Positions 6,906-15,729 of a stretch of DNA of 51,343 nt are shown here, one piece after another (positions within the stretch are counted from its first letter, which is position 1; each line of letters opens with the position of its first letter). The position numbers were made by a program, and so were the translations under genes. The stretch comes from Pseudomonas abyssi (GTDB taxonomy: Bacteria; Pseudomonadota; Gammaproteobacteria; Pseudomonadales; Pseudomonadaceae): NCBI RefSeq assembly GCF_002307495.1, contig NZ_NTMR01000031.1, positions 1 through 51,343 on the forward strand, written 5' to 3'. Below the pieces are notes generated by a model that was not told where the DNA came from, searched no databases, and worked only from the letters and a program-made list of their open reading frames with translations.

Positions 6906-7907
6906 TCATGTACCTGTTTCATTACCGCTGGTAGTGAGCGGCGTATGCCCGAGCAGTTTCAGGTGCGTGATGGCTTCGGCCAAGCGCTCCTGCAGGATCT
7001 GCGCTTGCTGCGCCTGGGTCGCGGAGGTCTCGCTTAACCGAGACACCTCCTCCTGCAATGTGCTGCAGCGCTGTTCCAGGGCCTCATTCGCGCGTTCAGC
7101 TCCGATCAACGTGCGCTGAGCGGCTTCCAAGGCCTGGACCTTCTGCGCCAATAGCTGTTGCTGTGCATGCTGCTCTTTTTGCAGCTGCCGCGCCTCTGTG
7201 AGCAGGCGCGCATTGTCGCGGTTCAGTTGGGTCAACTCGTCCTGTTTGACGATCAGGGTCTGCTGCAATTGCCGTAGTTCCAGTTGCAGTTGCTGCATCT
7301 GCGACTCGTGGCGACGCTGCTCCTGCTCACGCTGTTCCTTGCTGGCCTGGCGATAGTGCTCCAGGGCATCACGAGCATGTTGATGCTTATCTTCCAACGA
7401 GAGGATTTGCTCATCGCGATCCCGCAGGCGCGTTTCTTGGTCTTGGTTGGCTTGCTGTAGGCGGGCATTCCCGACCTCAGCCTGCTGACGCATCTGTCGT
7501 TCCTGCAGTAGCGCTTGCTGGGCAGTCTGGAGCTGCTCCGTGAGCTCAATGCACTGACCTTCCAGCTGCTGGATACGGCTTTCTGCCTGCTGAACCTGGT
7601 TCTGGTAATCAAGTCGTTCCCGAGCCAGTTGCTCGCGCTCGTGCGCCACCTCGGCCTTCGCTTCCTCCCTGAGCTGATCCGCCAACTGGCCCACCAGGTT
7701 GGCCAACTGCTCGCTGAGCGGCAGTACGACAGCGCTCCGATCGGAGTCAGCGTCTTCGAGTTCTTTCAGGTAGCGGTGAATGGTGGTTTTTGAACCAGTG
7801 TTTCCCAGTTCGACCCGTATCGCATCGATGCTGGGGTTCTCTCCTCGCGCCAGGATGGCCTGGCGGGCCTTCTGAACCAGCGCCTTATTGATGCCGCCGC
7901 GGGCCAT
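6906..7907 (-). CDS. tnpT: Cointegrate resolution protein TnpT (KfrA-like N-terminus, coiled coil)
   Basis: A 333-residue protein. An N-terminal helix-turn-helix domain of the KfrA type (residues ~1-50, starting MARGGINKALVQKARQAI) is followed by a very long Gln/Glu/Arg-rich coiled coil (~65-325). This is the architecture of TnpT of Tn4651-branch transposons, which binds the resolution site and helps the recombinase TnpS resolve the cointegrate formed during replicative transposition. It is divergent from tnpS with 181 bases between them, as in the family. The Gln-rich heptads explain the many overlapping open frames on other strands. Confidence 0.85.
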   Translation of the reverse strand: MARGGINKALVQKARQAILARGENPSIDAIRVELGNTGSKTTIHRYLKELEDADSDRSAVVLPLSEQLANLVGQLADQLREEAKAEVAHEREQLARERLDYQNQVQQAESRIQQLEGQCIELTEQLQTAQQALLQERQMRQQAEVGNARLQQANQDQETRLRDRDEQILSLEDKHQHARDALEHYRQASKEQREQEQRRHESQMQQLQLELRQLQQTLIVKQDELTQLNRDNARLLTEARQLQKEQHAQQQLLAQKVQALEAAQRTLIGAERANEALEQRCSTLQEEVSRLSETSATQAQQAQILQERLAEAITHLKLLGHTPLTTSGNETGT

Positions 7908-8088
7908 GGTCTGCTCCTACGATTTCGTATTGGATTACATACCACGTATTTACATACTAATTTGTTCTGAAGTAAAGCAGGATTTGAAGGATGAAATAAG
8001 ATAAAATAACCGAGACTTATTTAATGGGATGGGCGAAAATGGCTATTTTTCAGTCGTTTTCCAGTACACATAGGGCAAACCCCAGGCG
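7908..8088. other. Putative rst resolution site and divergent tnpT/tnpS promoters
   Basis: The AT-rich gap between the divergent tnpT and tnpS genes is where Tn4651-branch elements carry their site-specific resolution site. It contains the direct repeat TTACATAC at 7935-7942 and 7950-7957 (15-base period), which could be recombinase or TnpT half-sites, and several TATT/TAAAAT-like stretches suited to promoters. The exact crossover point cannot be read from the sequence. Confidence 0.6.
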
Positions 8089-9060
8089 ATGAAGGACGTC
8101 GAGCGCTATCTGCATGCCGGCACGCGGGAAAACACCCGCCGCAGCTACCAGTCGGCCGTCGAACACTTCGAGGTGACTTGGGGCGGCTTCCTACCGGCGA
8201 CCGGTGACAGCATCGTGCGCTACCTGGTGGACTACGCCGACACTCTGAGCCTCAGTACGATGAAGCAGCGGCTGGCAGCCCTCGCCCAGTGGCACATCAA
8301 CCAAGGCTTCCCCGATCCAACCAAAACACCCACAGTGCGCCAGGTACTCAAGGGCATCCGCACCCTGCATCCGGCGCAGGCTAAGCAAGCAGCCCCACTG
8401 CAGGTGCAGCATCTAGAACAGGCAGTTCAGTGGCTGAATCAGGAGGTCGAACGCGCTCAGCAGTCGGGCGACTTGGCAAGTCTGCTACGAAGCCGACGCG
8501 ACATGGCGTTATTGCTGGTCGGCTTCTGGCGGGGGTTCCGCAGCGACGAGCTCTGCCGCTTGCAGGTTGAGCATGTCCAGGTTGAGGCCGGCGCCGGCAT
8601 GACCTTGTTCTTGCCGCAGAGCAAGGGGGATCGGGAGAACCTTGGCACGACCCATTACGCTCCAGCCCTGAAACGCCTCTGTCCGGTACAGGCTTATCTC
8701 GACTGGATCAGTGTCGCCGGCATAGTACGAGGGGCCGTGTTCCGCCGCCTGGATCGCTGGGGGCACCTGAATGACAGAGCGCTGCATCCCGGCAGCCTGA
8801 TCAGCCTGCTACGCCAGATATTGCAGCGTGCGGGTATCCCGGCTGAGCTGTATACCAGTCATTCGCTGCGCCGCGGCTTCGCCACCTGGGCCACGGCCAA
8901 TGGCTGGGATCTCAAGGCACTGATGACCTACGTGGGCTGGAAGGACATGAAGTCAGCCATGCGCTATATCGACCCCGCTATTTCTTTTGGTGGCCTAGCA
9001 GCTCGACCCGCCCTTGAACTTAATGCTGGCACTTTGACTCACTCGCCAGCTTCTCACTAA
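8089..9060 (+). CDS. tnpS: Tyrosine recombinase TnpS (cointegrate resolution)
   Basis: A 323-residue tyrosine recombinase with an N-terminal SAM-like core-binding domain (~1-105) and a catalytic domain. Visible catalytic residues are R151 (in GFRSDEL), H258 and R261 (HSLRRG), W284 in the place of the usual second His, and the nucleophile Y293 (MRYID). TnpS resolves cointegrates at rst together with TnpT. The ATG at 8089 lacks a strong ribosome site. Only 29 bases separate its stop from the DUF5131 gene, so the pair behind it may be co-transcribed. Confidence 0.9.
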   Translation: MKDVERYLHAGTRENTRRSYQSAVEHFEVTWGGFLPATGDSIVRYLVDYADTLSLSTMKQRLAALAQWHINQGFPDPTKTPTVRQVLKGIRTLHPAQAKQAAPLQVQHLEQAVQWLNQEVERAQQSGDLASLLRSRRDMALLLVGFWRGFRSDELCRLQVEHVQVEAGAGMTLFLPQSKGDRENLGTTHYAPALKRLCPVQAYLDWISVAGIVRGAVFRRLDRWGHLNDRALHPGSLISLLRQILQRAGIPAELYTSHSLRRGFATWATANGWDLKALMTYVGWKDMKSAMRYIDPAISFGGLAARPALELNAGTLTHSPASH

Positions 9061-9089
9061 TATCGACGCAGGACAGGAGTGACTGTGCA

Positions 9090-9833
9090 ATGAGTACACA
9101 GACAAGCATCGAATGGACGGAAATGACTTGGAACCCCGTGGTGGGATGTACCAAAGTTTCGCCAGGCTGCAAGCATTGCTACGCCGAAAACATGGCGCAC
9201 CGGCTGCAGGCGATGGGGACGCCAGGATATGAAAACGGTTTTCGCTTGAGTCTGCGACCGGAGAAGCTTCAGGAGCCGTTGCAGCGCAAGAAACCGACGA
9301 TTTACTTCGTGAACTCAATGTCTGATCTGTTCCATGAACATGTGCCAGACGATTACATCGATCAAGTCTTCGAGGTGATTCAGAAGGCCTCTCAGCACAC
9401 ATTCCAAATACTCACTAAGCGTGCCGAGCGCCTAGCTACATACTTCGGCAGCCGGACACCGCCTGCCAATGCCTGGCTGGGGGTGTCTGTTGAGGATCGC
9501 GAGTATGGAGTGCCAAGGATCGACTGTTTACGCCGTGTAAACGCCACTATTCGCTTTCTCTCTGTTGAGCCACTGTTGGAGGATTTGGGAGAGCTGGATC
9601 TGACTGAGATTCACTGGGTGATCGTTGGTGGTGAGTCAGGGCCGAAAGCCCGGCCGATGAAACAAGAATGGGTGGATAACATACACCAGCAATGCGATTC
9701 ATTCGGCTCAGCCTTCTTCTTCAAGCAATGGGGCGGCTGGGGCTCTGATGGAGTGAAACGCTCGAAAAAGGCCAACGGGCGGCTGCTGAACGGCCAGACC
9801 TGGGATGAAATTCCGCTACTCAATCTCGCCTGA
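9090..9833 (+). CDS. DUF5131 / phage Gp37-Gp68 family 'three-Cys-motif' protein
   Basis: A 247-residue member of DUF5131 (phage Gp37/Gp68 family). Near the N-terminus it has SIEWTEMTWNPVVGC and the cysteine motif C20-x6-C27-x2-C30, reminiscent of an iron-sulfur or zinc site; homology to radical-SAM-type barrels is suggested for the family but not visible here. Other family-like stretches are YFVNSMSDLFHE (~72-83), a WLGVSVE strand (~127-133), VIVGGESGPKARPM (~176-189) and FFKQWGGW (~209-216). The start has AGGAG ten bases upstream. It is followed 20 bases later by tcmP, the usual partner. The function is unknown; a nucleic-acid modifying or defence role is inference from the family's scattered occurrence next to mobile elements. 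Confidence 0.8.
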   Translation: MSTQTSIEWTEMTWNPVVGCTKVSPGCKHCYAENMAHRLQAMGTPGYENGFRLSLRPEKLQEPLQRKKPTIYFVNSMSDLFHEHVPDDYIDQVFEVIQKASQHTFQILTKRAERLATYFGSRTPPANAWLGVSVEDREYGVPRIDCLRRVNATIRFLSVEPLLEDLGELDLTEIHWVIVGGESGPKARPMKQEWVDNIHQQCDSFGSAFFFKQWGGWGSDGVKRSKKANGRLLNGQTWDEIPLLNLA

Positions 9834-9853
9834 TACCAAAATAAGGAATGCAG

Positions 9854-11167
9854 ATGGCCAAGGATGAAGAGAAGTATCGTTGGGATTGGGGAACGCAGAC
9901 CTTCCCGACCATTGATCCGCACAGCAGGATCAAACATCAGATTATTGATGATTACATACAGGCCTACATTGATGTTCTGATGCGGAATCAGCAGATGCCG
10001 GAGCTGGGGCTATCCATAGTTGATGGTTTCAGCGGCGGCGGCATCTACCATGACGGCGCTGGCGGCACCCACTTCGGCTCTCCAGTAATTGCACTGGAGG
10101 CCATTCAAGAATCAGAGGTGCGTAACAACCAGGGTCGCATCAAGCCGCGCACCATTCGCTCGCAGCATTATTTCGTAGATGTGAAACCTGAAAACATTGC
10201 TTGCCTGCACGCTGTACTGGCCGCTCGCGGCCATGCCTCTCGAGTGGGTAGCGATGTCCACCTGCATAGTGCCGAATTTACCCAGGCCCTGCCAATCATT
10301 GCGCAAAAGCTCAAGTTCTTCGGGAAAGGCGAACGCGTGCTTTTTCTCTTGGATCAGTATGGATACGGCGACGTACCATTTCCCAAGATCAAATGGATTT
10401 TCCAGAATCTGAGCAGTGCAGAGGTTCTGCTTACATTCAATGTCGACTTCCTGGTTACGTACCTTGCTGACCGACAGGCAAACCGCAAAGCTATTTCCAA
10501 TATCGGCTTAGATCACCATGTGCCATGGAGCACGCTGAAGGAGTTGAAGGCACATCAGCCTCGAAATTGGCAATACATCATTCAGCGCTTCCTTTCGGAG
10601 GGAATCAAACAAGAAAGCGGCGCGGAGTACATGACCGTATTTTTCATCCGTCCAGCTGGCAACAACCCGATGGCCTATTGGTTTATCCACCTGGCGAACA
10701 ACTACCGTGCCAACGATGTAATGAAGAAAATTCACTGGAAGTACGGCAATAATTTTTCCCATATGCTGTCACCGTCCAGTTTTTTCGGATATGACGCCAA
10801 TCGCGATATCGCCGTAACTGGGCAGCCTGATCTTCTTTTGGATGAACACCATTTTGATGACGCAACGGCCGATCGCATCCGTGATGAGCTCTCAGAACTC
10901 CTCCCCAGGCAGGTTTATGATCGTGAGCGGCAGCCGTTCAGCGGACTAATGACCGGACTGACGAATTACACCATGGCCGACGAGCTACGTGTAAAGCAGG
11001 CTCTGGATATGGCGATCGCTACAGGCGATGTGCTTGCGGTCGGAAAGGACGGAAAAACGAAACGCCGCAAAGGCACAAGCATCAAATCCACTGACACGCT
11101 GATTGCCCCTCCACAGAGGCCAATGTTTTTTCTGCCGCCGGTGAAGAAGACCAAGCCCGAAAGCTGA
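9854..11167 (+). CDS. tcmP: Three-Cys-motif partner protein TcmP
   Basis: A 437-residue protein recognised as TcmP, the standard neighbour of DUF5131 proteins. The N-terminal half looks like a Rossmann-type methyltransferase fold: a VDGFSGGG loop at 56-63, a YFVDVKPEN strand with acidic end, and LFLLDQYGYGDVP in the position of a catalytic D-P-x-G-like loop. The C-terminal part ends with a Lys-rich linker and tail. I start at the second ATG (9854), which has AAGGA six bases upstream; the ATG at 9848 touches that site. The catalytic activity is unproven. Together with the preceding gene it forms a two-gene cargo module behind tnpS. Confidence 0.8.
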   Translation: MAKDEEKYRWDWGTQTFPTIDPHSRIKHQIIDDYIQAYIDVLMRNQQMPELGLSIVDGFSGGGIYHDGAGGTHFGSPVIALEAIQESEVRNNQGRIKPRTIRSQHYFVDVKPENIACLHAVLAARGHASRVGSDVHLHSAEFTQALPIIAQKLKFFGKGERVLFLLDQYGYGDVPFPKIKWIFQNLSSAEVLLTFNVDFLVTYLADRQANRKAISNIGLDHHVPWSTLKELKAHQPRNWQYIIQRFLSEGIKQESGAEYMTVFFIRPAGNNPMAYWFIHLANNYRANDVMKKIHWKYGNNFSHMLSPSSFFGYDANRDIAVTGQPDLLLDEHHFDDATADRIRDELSELLPRQVYDRERQPFSGLMTGLTNYTMADELRVKQALDMAIATGDVLAVGKDGKTKRRKGTSIKSTDTLIAPPQRPMFFLPPVKKTKPES

Positions 11168-11353
11168 TTGCAATCGACGTGCGCACGCGCGAAGGCGGAT
11201 CACGGCTCATGGTTTGCTTCAAGATTAACCAACGGAGCTTGAACCTCGGCCCGAACACAAGCATTCGTGGCGCGCGGCGGGTCAACCTTTAGTAGCGCAG
11301 TGTGGCTGCCGCTATCTGCAGGCTGCCGGAGCACTCTGGAATGAGCTTTATAG

Positions 11354-11386
11354 GCGATTATAAAGTGATTATAGAGCGATTATAGA
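11354..11386 (+). repeat. Three tandem 11-bp repeats
   Basis: GCGATTATAAA, GTGATTATAGA and GCGATTATAGA follow head to tail with no gap, a period of about one helical turn. Such spacing suits cooperative binding of a protein. It sits in the 940-base non-coding stretch 11168-12107, which otherwise holds only broken coding remnants and the terminator at 12049-12073. Confidence 0.7.
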
Positions 11387-11648
11387 ATCTGATTTTTTGG
11401 CCCAATTTGAAGGCTATTAGTCCAGATAAGTCGGCTTCCAGCGCTTTCTGCGCAGGGATGTGCTTGATGCCCTGGCCGTCATTCCTGGCCACTGAGACTC
11501 CGATCCGCTTCGAGCAGGTAAGCGGTCTGGCCTGTTTTCTCAGGGGTTTTGGTGTATTGCGCTCCAGCCTCAATGAGGCCTATCAGGGCCCGCGTCGGTT
11601 ATGCAGGCTGTTGGATGCCAAGATCTTCGGGCTCTCGCACGGCAAGTC

Positions 11649-11765
11649 ATGGTTACCATCATCGAGGATACGATTAGGCAGGAGCAGCCATTTCCTCAGG
11701 ACTGGCTCGGGCAGCGCGTCTGCTATGTCTACGATGAACCCATTATCGAGGGCGTGACTCTGTGA
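11649..11765 (+). pseudogene. Possible 3' remnant of an unknown gene
   Basis: A 38-codon frame from ATG to TGA encodes MVTIIEDTIRQEQPFPQDWL followed by GQRVCYVYDEPIIEGVTL, a composition that looks like real protein. A protein-like stretch in a neighbouring frame just upstream (ending LLDAKIFGLSHGKS) suggests an older, frameshifted gene. I do not recognise the family. Confidence 0.25.
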
Positions 11766-12048
11766 CCAGCACTATCAGTCTGCGAATCCTCTTGCGTGAG
11801 CGCTGGCGGGAGTGATCGCAGATGGCGATCCCGCCATGGTGGGGTTGTAGGTTTAATGGGCCCAACAGTACGCATCATAGGCACTTATGGTCTTGGCTTC
11901 GGGGCTAGTTGACTACCATAAGCGATCCCGTGCTTGAGCAGATTACCCAAGCGACTGAAAAGACCTACGAGGCATCGAGACCGGTTGCTTCAAATAACCA
12001 GTTGCTGGCCTGAGGGGGCATAGCTGCGAACAACACGAACCGGACGCA

Positions 12049-12073
12049 TAAAAGAAAGCCGCCCGAAGGCGGC
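12049..12073 (-). terminator. Intrinsic terminator of the gene at 12108-12380
   Basis: GCCGCC (12058-12063) pairs with GGCGGC (12068-12073) around CGAA; on the minus strand the stem is followed by a T-rich run (12049-12057 on the plus strand are mostly A). Confidence 0.8.
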
Positions 12074-12107
12074 GCTGAGCGACAGGCGCTCGGACTCTTG
12101 GTTCCGC

Positions 12108-12380
12108 TTACTTCTTCAGCGATTGCAGGTAGTCCTTCAGGGTCTGATCGTCCGCAGATTTAACCGTCATGCCATTCGGGCCGCTACCGATGTCGGTGAA
12201 CTGCTTGGCCGGCTCGCCGGTTTTCTTGAATTCTTCCAGTTCCTTAGAGCCTTCGCGGAACACCCACAGGCGGCCATCTTCGACTTCGGTGACAAAGCCA
12301 GGCTTGTCGTACTGACTAGCGAAGGCGGCGGTGGCGAACAGGCTGGTCAACAGCATTGCAGTCAAAGTCATTTTTTTCAT
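12108..12380 (-). CDS. Small periplasmic protein of metal-resistance loci
   Basis: A 90-residue protein with a clear signal peptide (MKKMTLTAMLLTSLFATAAF, cleavage after AFA) and a mature domain of about 68 residues containing QYDKPGFVTEVEDGRLWVFR and a conserved-looking GSGPNGMTVKSAD stretch. No metal-binding Cys or His cluster is seen. I recognise it only as the kind of conserved hypothetical often found beside copper and arsenic genes in Pseudomonas; its function is unknown. It is divergent from the ars operon, shares the intergenic region with it and has a good terminator downstream. Confidence 0.7.
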   Translation of the reverse strand: MKKMTLTAMLLTSLFATAAFASQYDKPGFVTEVEDGRLWVFREGSKELEEFKKTGEPAKQFTDIGSGPNGMTVKSADDQTLKDYLQSLKK

Positions 12381-12595
12381 CGCAAGGTTCCTGCTTGGGT
12401 TAGAGATGCGATGAAGCCTAAGGCTCTTCTGATGACGAAAAGATTACAACATTCATATATGCGATCAGGCAGATGTTACTGAGTATTTCTAGCTCACGAT
12501 ATCGGTCTGACGGCAGCAGGAAGCCAGCAAAACCAAGCTATTGACATCACTTTCCGGGGAGCTCGTGCACCGGATGATGATTTTCGCTTTACTGT

Positions 12596-12634
12596 ATATT
12601 CGATAAAACATATATTTGCTAAACCATATTCGAT
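12596..12634. promoter_or_regulatory. Direct repeat before the ars operon, putative ArsR operator
   Basis: ATATTCGAT occurs at 12596-12604 and again at 12626-12634, a 30-base period. The AT-rich CATATATTTG lies between, immediately before the first arsC gene. A CATATATG-like sequence also lies near 12451 on the side of the divergent gene. ArsR operators are AT-rich imperfect repeats of this kind, so autoregulation by the operon's ArsR is likely but not proven. Confidence 0.45.
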
Positions 12635-12647
12635 TCGAGATTTGGCA

Positions 12648-13061
12648 ATGTCTAACAAGACCCGCGTGCTGTTCGTTTGTGTGGCTAACACTGCTCGCTC
12701 GCAGCTGGCTGAAGCGCTACTGCGACACACTGATTCCGAACGTTTCGAGGCATTCAGCGCCGGCACTGAGCCTGGTGAGGTTGATCCGCGCACCCTGGAT
12801 GCGCTTGAGCACCTTGGCGTAAGCACCGAGGGGCTGCGCAGCAAGTCCATTGATGAGTTTGCCGGCGAGCGTTTCGAATACGTCATCACACTGTGCGATA
12901 AGTCGTCTTTGGAGTGCCAGGCCCTTCCAGGTGCTGGTGAGGTACTGGCGTGGAACTTTGAAGACCCGGTGACCAGCACCCAGCCCGACGCATTCCGCCA
13001 CACCCTTCACGAGATACACGAGCGCATCAAGATGTTCGTGCTGGTGAAAACTAAACGTTGA
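12648..13061 (+). CDS. arsC: Low-molecular-weight phosphatase-type arsenate reductase (first copy)
   Basis: A 137-residue protein of the LMW protein-tyrosine-phosphatase fold. The P-loop is C11-x5-R17 in VLFVCVANTARSQ; AFSAGTEP and the acidic EDPV near 105 complete the family pattern. ArsC of this class reduces arsenate to arsenite with thioredoxin or a similar donor. The ATG at 12648 is preferred over a TTG two codons earlier. It is the first gene of the operon, seven bases ahead of arsR. An arsC in front of arsR is a less usual order, and a second arsC follows. It could instead be a phosphatase with another substrate. Confidence 0.75.
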   Translation: MSNKTRVLFVCVANTARSQLAEALLRHTDSERFEAFSAGTEPGEVDPRTLDALEHLGVSTEGLRSKSIDEFAGERFEYVITLCDKSSLECQALPGAGEVLAWNFEDPVTSTQPDAFRHTLHEIHERIKMFVLVKTKR

Positions 13062-13068
13062 GACCTCT

Positions 13069-13425
13069 ATGGCTGACCACCTGACACCGACCACCGTATT
13101 CAAATGCCTGGCTGACGAGACCCGCGTTCGCCTGATGCTGCTCATCACCCGCGAGGATGAGTTGTGCGTTTGTGAGCTGACCTGCGCGCTGGATGAAAGC
13201 CAGCCGAAGGTTTCCCGCCACCTAGCACAACTGCGCAACTGCGGTCTGCTGGAAGATCGCCGACAAGGCCAGTGGGTCTATTACCGCCTGCACCCCAGCC
13301 TACCGGACTGGGTGATCGCTGTTCTGAAAACCACTCTGGATGCCAATCAGCATTGGCTCAGCCTGGATGCCAAACGCCTCGATGTGATGGGCGACCGCCC
13401 GCAGCGGCTCGCTGCCTGCTGCTGA
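13069..13425 (+). CDS. arsR: ArsR-family arsenite-responsive repressor
   Basis: A 118-residue winged-helix repressor of the SmtB/ArsR family. The As(III) site is visible at C33 and C35 (ELCVCELTCAL), overlapping the recognition helix region QPKVSRHLAQLR, with C39 nearby. A terminal CC pair could also bind metalloid. It releases the operon promoter when arsenite binds. It lies seven bases after the first arsC and 29 before the second. Confidence 0.93.
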   Translation: MADHLTPTTVFKCLADETRVRLMLLITREDELCVCELTCALDESQPKVSRHLAQLRNCGLLEDRRQGQWVYYRLHPSLPDWVIAVLKTTLDANQHWLSLDAKRLDVMGDRPQRLAACC

Positions 13426-13454
13426 GCCGCACTCTACTTTTACGAGATAGCTCG

Positions 13455-13922
13455 ATGAAGATTTTGTTTCTCTGCACCGCCAACAGCTGCCGCAGCATTC
13501 TTTGCGAGGCTGTGTTCAACCACTTGGCACCGGCTGGCATGAAAGCCTACAGCGCCGGCAGTCAGCCGAAAGGTGTAGTGCATCCGCTAAGCCTGAAAAC
13601 GCTGGAGAGCGCAGGTATCTCGACTACAGGGCTCTTCAGCAAATCCAGCGATATTCACGAGAGTCTAGCCCCTGACTTCGTGATCACGGTCTGCGACAAG
13701 GCTGCCGGCGAAGCCTGCCCGGTATTTTTTGGGCCGGCGACCAAGGCTCACTGGGGGCTGGCTGATCCATCGGAATACCAGGGCAGTGAGGACGAGATCG
13801 AAGCCGCTTTTGCCGCCACCCTGGAGCAGATTAAAACCCGCGTTGAAGCCTTCCTGGCTTTACCGCTGCAGATGGATACCGAGCAACTCAAGGCTGAGCT
13901 GGCCTTGATCGGTACGCTCTAA
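13455..13922 (+). CDS. arsC: Thioredoxin-coupled arsenate reductase (second copy)
   Basis: A 155-residue ArsC of the LMW-phosphatase class. The P-loop is C7-x5-R13 ([10 protein letters not shown]), and the redox pair needed for the thioredoxin-dependent cycle is seen as C80 and C88 in [10 protein letters not shown]. This is the full catalytic triad of a true arsenate reductase, which makes this copy the more certain reductase of the two. The start at 13455 fits the family length. The frame is open back to 13272 only because it overlaps arsR in another frame. Confidence 0.92.
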   Translation: MKILFLCTANSCRSILCEAVFNHLAPAGMKAYSAGSQPKGVVHPLSLKTLESAGISTTGLFSKSSDIHESLAPDFVITVCDKAAGEACPVFFGPATKAHWGLADPSEYQGSEDEIEAAFAATLEQIKTRVEAFLALPLQMDTEQLKAELALIGTL

Positions 13923-13938
13923 CTCTGGAGGCATGAGG

Positions 13939-15000
13939 ATGAGCAAAAGCCGCCTTTCATTTCTTGATCGCTACCTGACGATCTGGATCTTTCTCGCCAT
14001 GGCCATTGGGGTCAGCCTGGGCAGCCTGTTCGAGGGCCTACCGGCCAGGCTCAACAGCTTGTCGGTAGGCTCGACCAATATCCCGATCGCCATTGGCCTG
14101 ATCGTGATGATGTACCCGCCGTTGGCCAAGGTCAGGTATGAAGAGCTACCCGAGGTGTTCAAGGACAAGCGCATTCTCGCGCTGTCGCTGATCCAGAACT
14201 GGGTGATTGGCCCGGTACTGATGTTCGCCCTGGCGGTGATCTTCCTGCGCGATTACCCCGATTACATGACAGGCCTGATCCTTATCGGCCTGGCGCGCTG
14301 CATTGCCATGGTACTGGTGTGGAACCAGATCGCAGGGGGTAATAACCAGTACGTTGCTGGCCTGGTCGCGTTCAATAGCATCTTCCAAATCGTGTTTTTC
14401 AGCCTGTATGCCTGGATCTTCCTCGGCCTGCTGCCACCTTTGTTCGGACTACAGGGCAGCGTGATCGACGTGAGCTTTGTCAGCATCGCCGAGTCCGTAC
14501 TGATCTATCTCGGCATTCCGTTTCTGGCTGGTTTCATGACGCGCAAGCTCCTGATCAGCCGCAAAGGCGAAGAGTGGTTCAACCAGCGTTTCATCCCCCG
14601 CATCAGCCCGCTGACGCTGGTCGCTTTGCTGCTGACTATCGTGGCGATGTTCAGCCTCAAGGGCGACATGGTGCTGCAACTGCCGCTGGATGTGCTGCGC
14701 ATCGCCATCCCGCTGACCATTTACTTCGTGGTGATGTTCTTCATCAGTTTCTGGATGGGCAAGCTGTTGGAGGCTGACTACCCACGTACTACCGCGCTGG
14801 CCTTTACCGCTGCCAGCAACAACTTCGAACTGGCTATTGCTGTGGCTATTGCCACGTTCGGTCTGGCTTCGCCGGTGGCCTTTGCCACGGTGATCGGCCC
14901 TCTGGTGGAAGTGCCGGTGCTGATCGCCCTTGTCGGGGTGGCGCTGTGGCTCAAGCGCCGCTGGTTCGACCAGCCTCGCGCAGCACTCGCTCAGGAGTAG
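13939..15000 (+). CDS. acr3: Acr3-family arsenite efflux permease
   Basis: A 353-residue inner-membrane arsenite exporter with about ten membrane segments. Family signatures include [18 protein letters not shown] at the start, [15 protein letters not shown] with the essential Cys in the fourth segment, and [21 protein letters not shown] in the ninth. I start at the ATG at 13939, which has GGAGG seven bases before it; the ATG at 13933 is only one base from that site. It exports the arsenite made by ArsC. The next gene starts four bases after its stop. Confidence 0.95.
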   Translation: MSKSRLSFLDRYLTIWIFLAMAIGVSLGSLFEGLPARLNSLSVGSTNIPIAIGLIVMMYPPLAKVRYEELPEVFKDKRILALSLIQNWVIGPVLMFALAVIFLRDYPDYMTGLILIGLARCIAMVLVWNQIAGGNNQYVAGLVAFNSIFQIVFFSLYAWIFLGLLPPLFGLQGSVIDVSFVSIAESVLIYLGIPFLAGFMTRKLLISRKGEEWFNQRFIPRISPLTLVALLLTIVAMFSLKGDMVLQLPLDVLRIAIPLTIYFVVMFFISFWMGKLLEADYPRTTALAFTAASNNFELAIAVAIATFGLASPVAFATVIGPLVEVPVLIALVGVALWLKRRWFDQPRAALAQE

Positions 15001-15004
15001 ACGT

Positions 15005-15721
15005 ATGTCTGAAGAACACATCCCCAATCTCGATGCTCAACTAGTCGATCTGCCCACCCTCGACAAACTCGGCGGCCCTCTTACCGTCAAGCACAAGCCG
15101 CGCATCTTGCTGCTCTACGGATCGACCCGCGAACGTTCGTTCAGTCGCTTGCTGACTGAGGAAGCCGCTCGCCTGCTGGAGCACTTCGGTGCCGAAACTC
15201 GGATATTCAATCCATCTGGCCTGCCGCTGCCGGACGATGCTCCAGATAGCCATACCAAGGTGCAGGAGCTGCGCGAGTTGATGCAGTGGTCGGAAGGACA
15301 AGTCTGGTGCTCGCCGGAGCGTCACGGCTCGATGACTGCCGTATTCAAGGCGCAGATCGACTGGGTTCCGTTGGCCATGGGTGCAGTCCGCCCAACTCAA
15401 GGTAAAACCCTAGCGGTGATGCAAGTCTGTGGAGGCTCGCAATCCTTCAACGTGGTCAACCAGCTGCGTGTACTTGGCCGCTGGATGCGCATGTTCACCA
15501 TCCCGAACCAATCGTCTGTCCCGAAGGCTTTCCTGGAGTTCGATGAGGCTGGCCGGATGAAACCCTCGGCTTTCTATGACCGCGTAGTGGACGTGATGGA
15601 GGAGCTGGTGAAGTTCACCCTGCTGCTGCGTGAGCGTTCCGACTACCTGGTTGACCGCTATTCCGAGCGAAAGGAATCGGCAGAAGAACTCTCGAAACGC
15701 GTTAATCAACGTTCCATCTGA
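15005..15721 (+). CDS. arsH: ArsH organoarsenical oxidase / NADPH-FMN reductase
   Basis: A 238-residue flavodoxin-fold protein. The FMN loop [12 protein letters not shown] (residues ~39-50) and the stretch [20 protein letters not shown] (~100-119) are hallmarks of ArsH. ArsH oxidises trivalent methyl and aryl arsenicals to the less toxic pentavalent forms and reduces other substrates with NADPH. The start at 15005 gives the usual ArsH length; a longer frame overlapping acr3 is a shadow. Tightly packed in the ars operon. Confidence 0.94.
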   Translation: MSEEHIPNLDAQLVDLPTLDKLGGPLTVKHKPRILLLYGSTRERSFSRLLTEEAARLLEHFGAETRIFNPSGLPLPDDAPDSHTKVQELRELMQWSEGQVWCSPERHGSMTAVFKAQIDWVPLAMGAVRPTQGKTLAVMQVCGGSQSFNVVNQLRVLGRWMRMFTIPNQSSVPKAFLEFDEAGRMKPSAFYDRVVDVMEELVKFTLLLRERSDYLVDRYSERKESAEELSKRVNQRSI

Positions 15722-15729
15722 AGGATTTT

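Noticed and set aside
11354..11386. CRISPR array
   Set aside because: The 11-base units follow without spacers, so it is a plain tandem repeat.
14449..15027. A 192-codon minus-strand frame opposite acr3
   Set aside because: It is composed of His/Gln/Arg repeats produced by antisense reading of membrane-segment codons.
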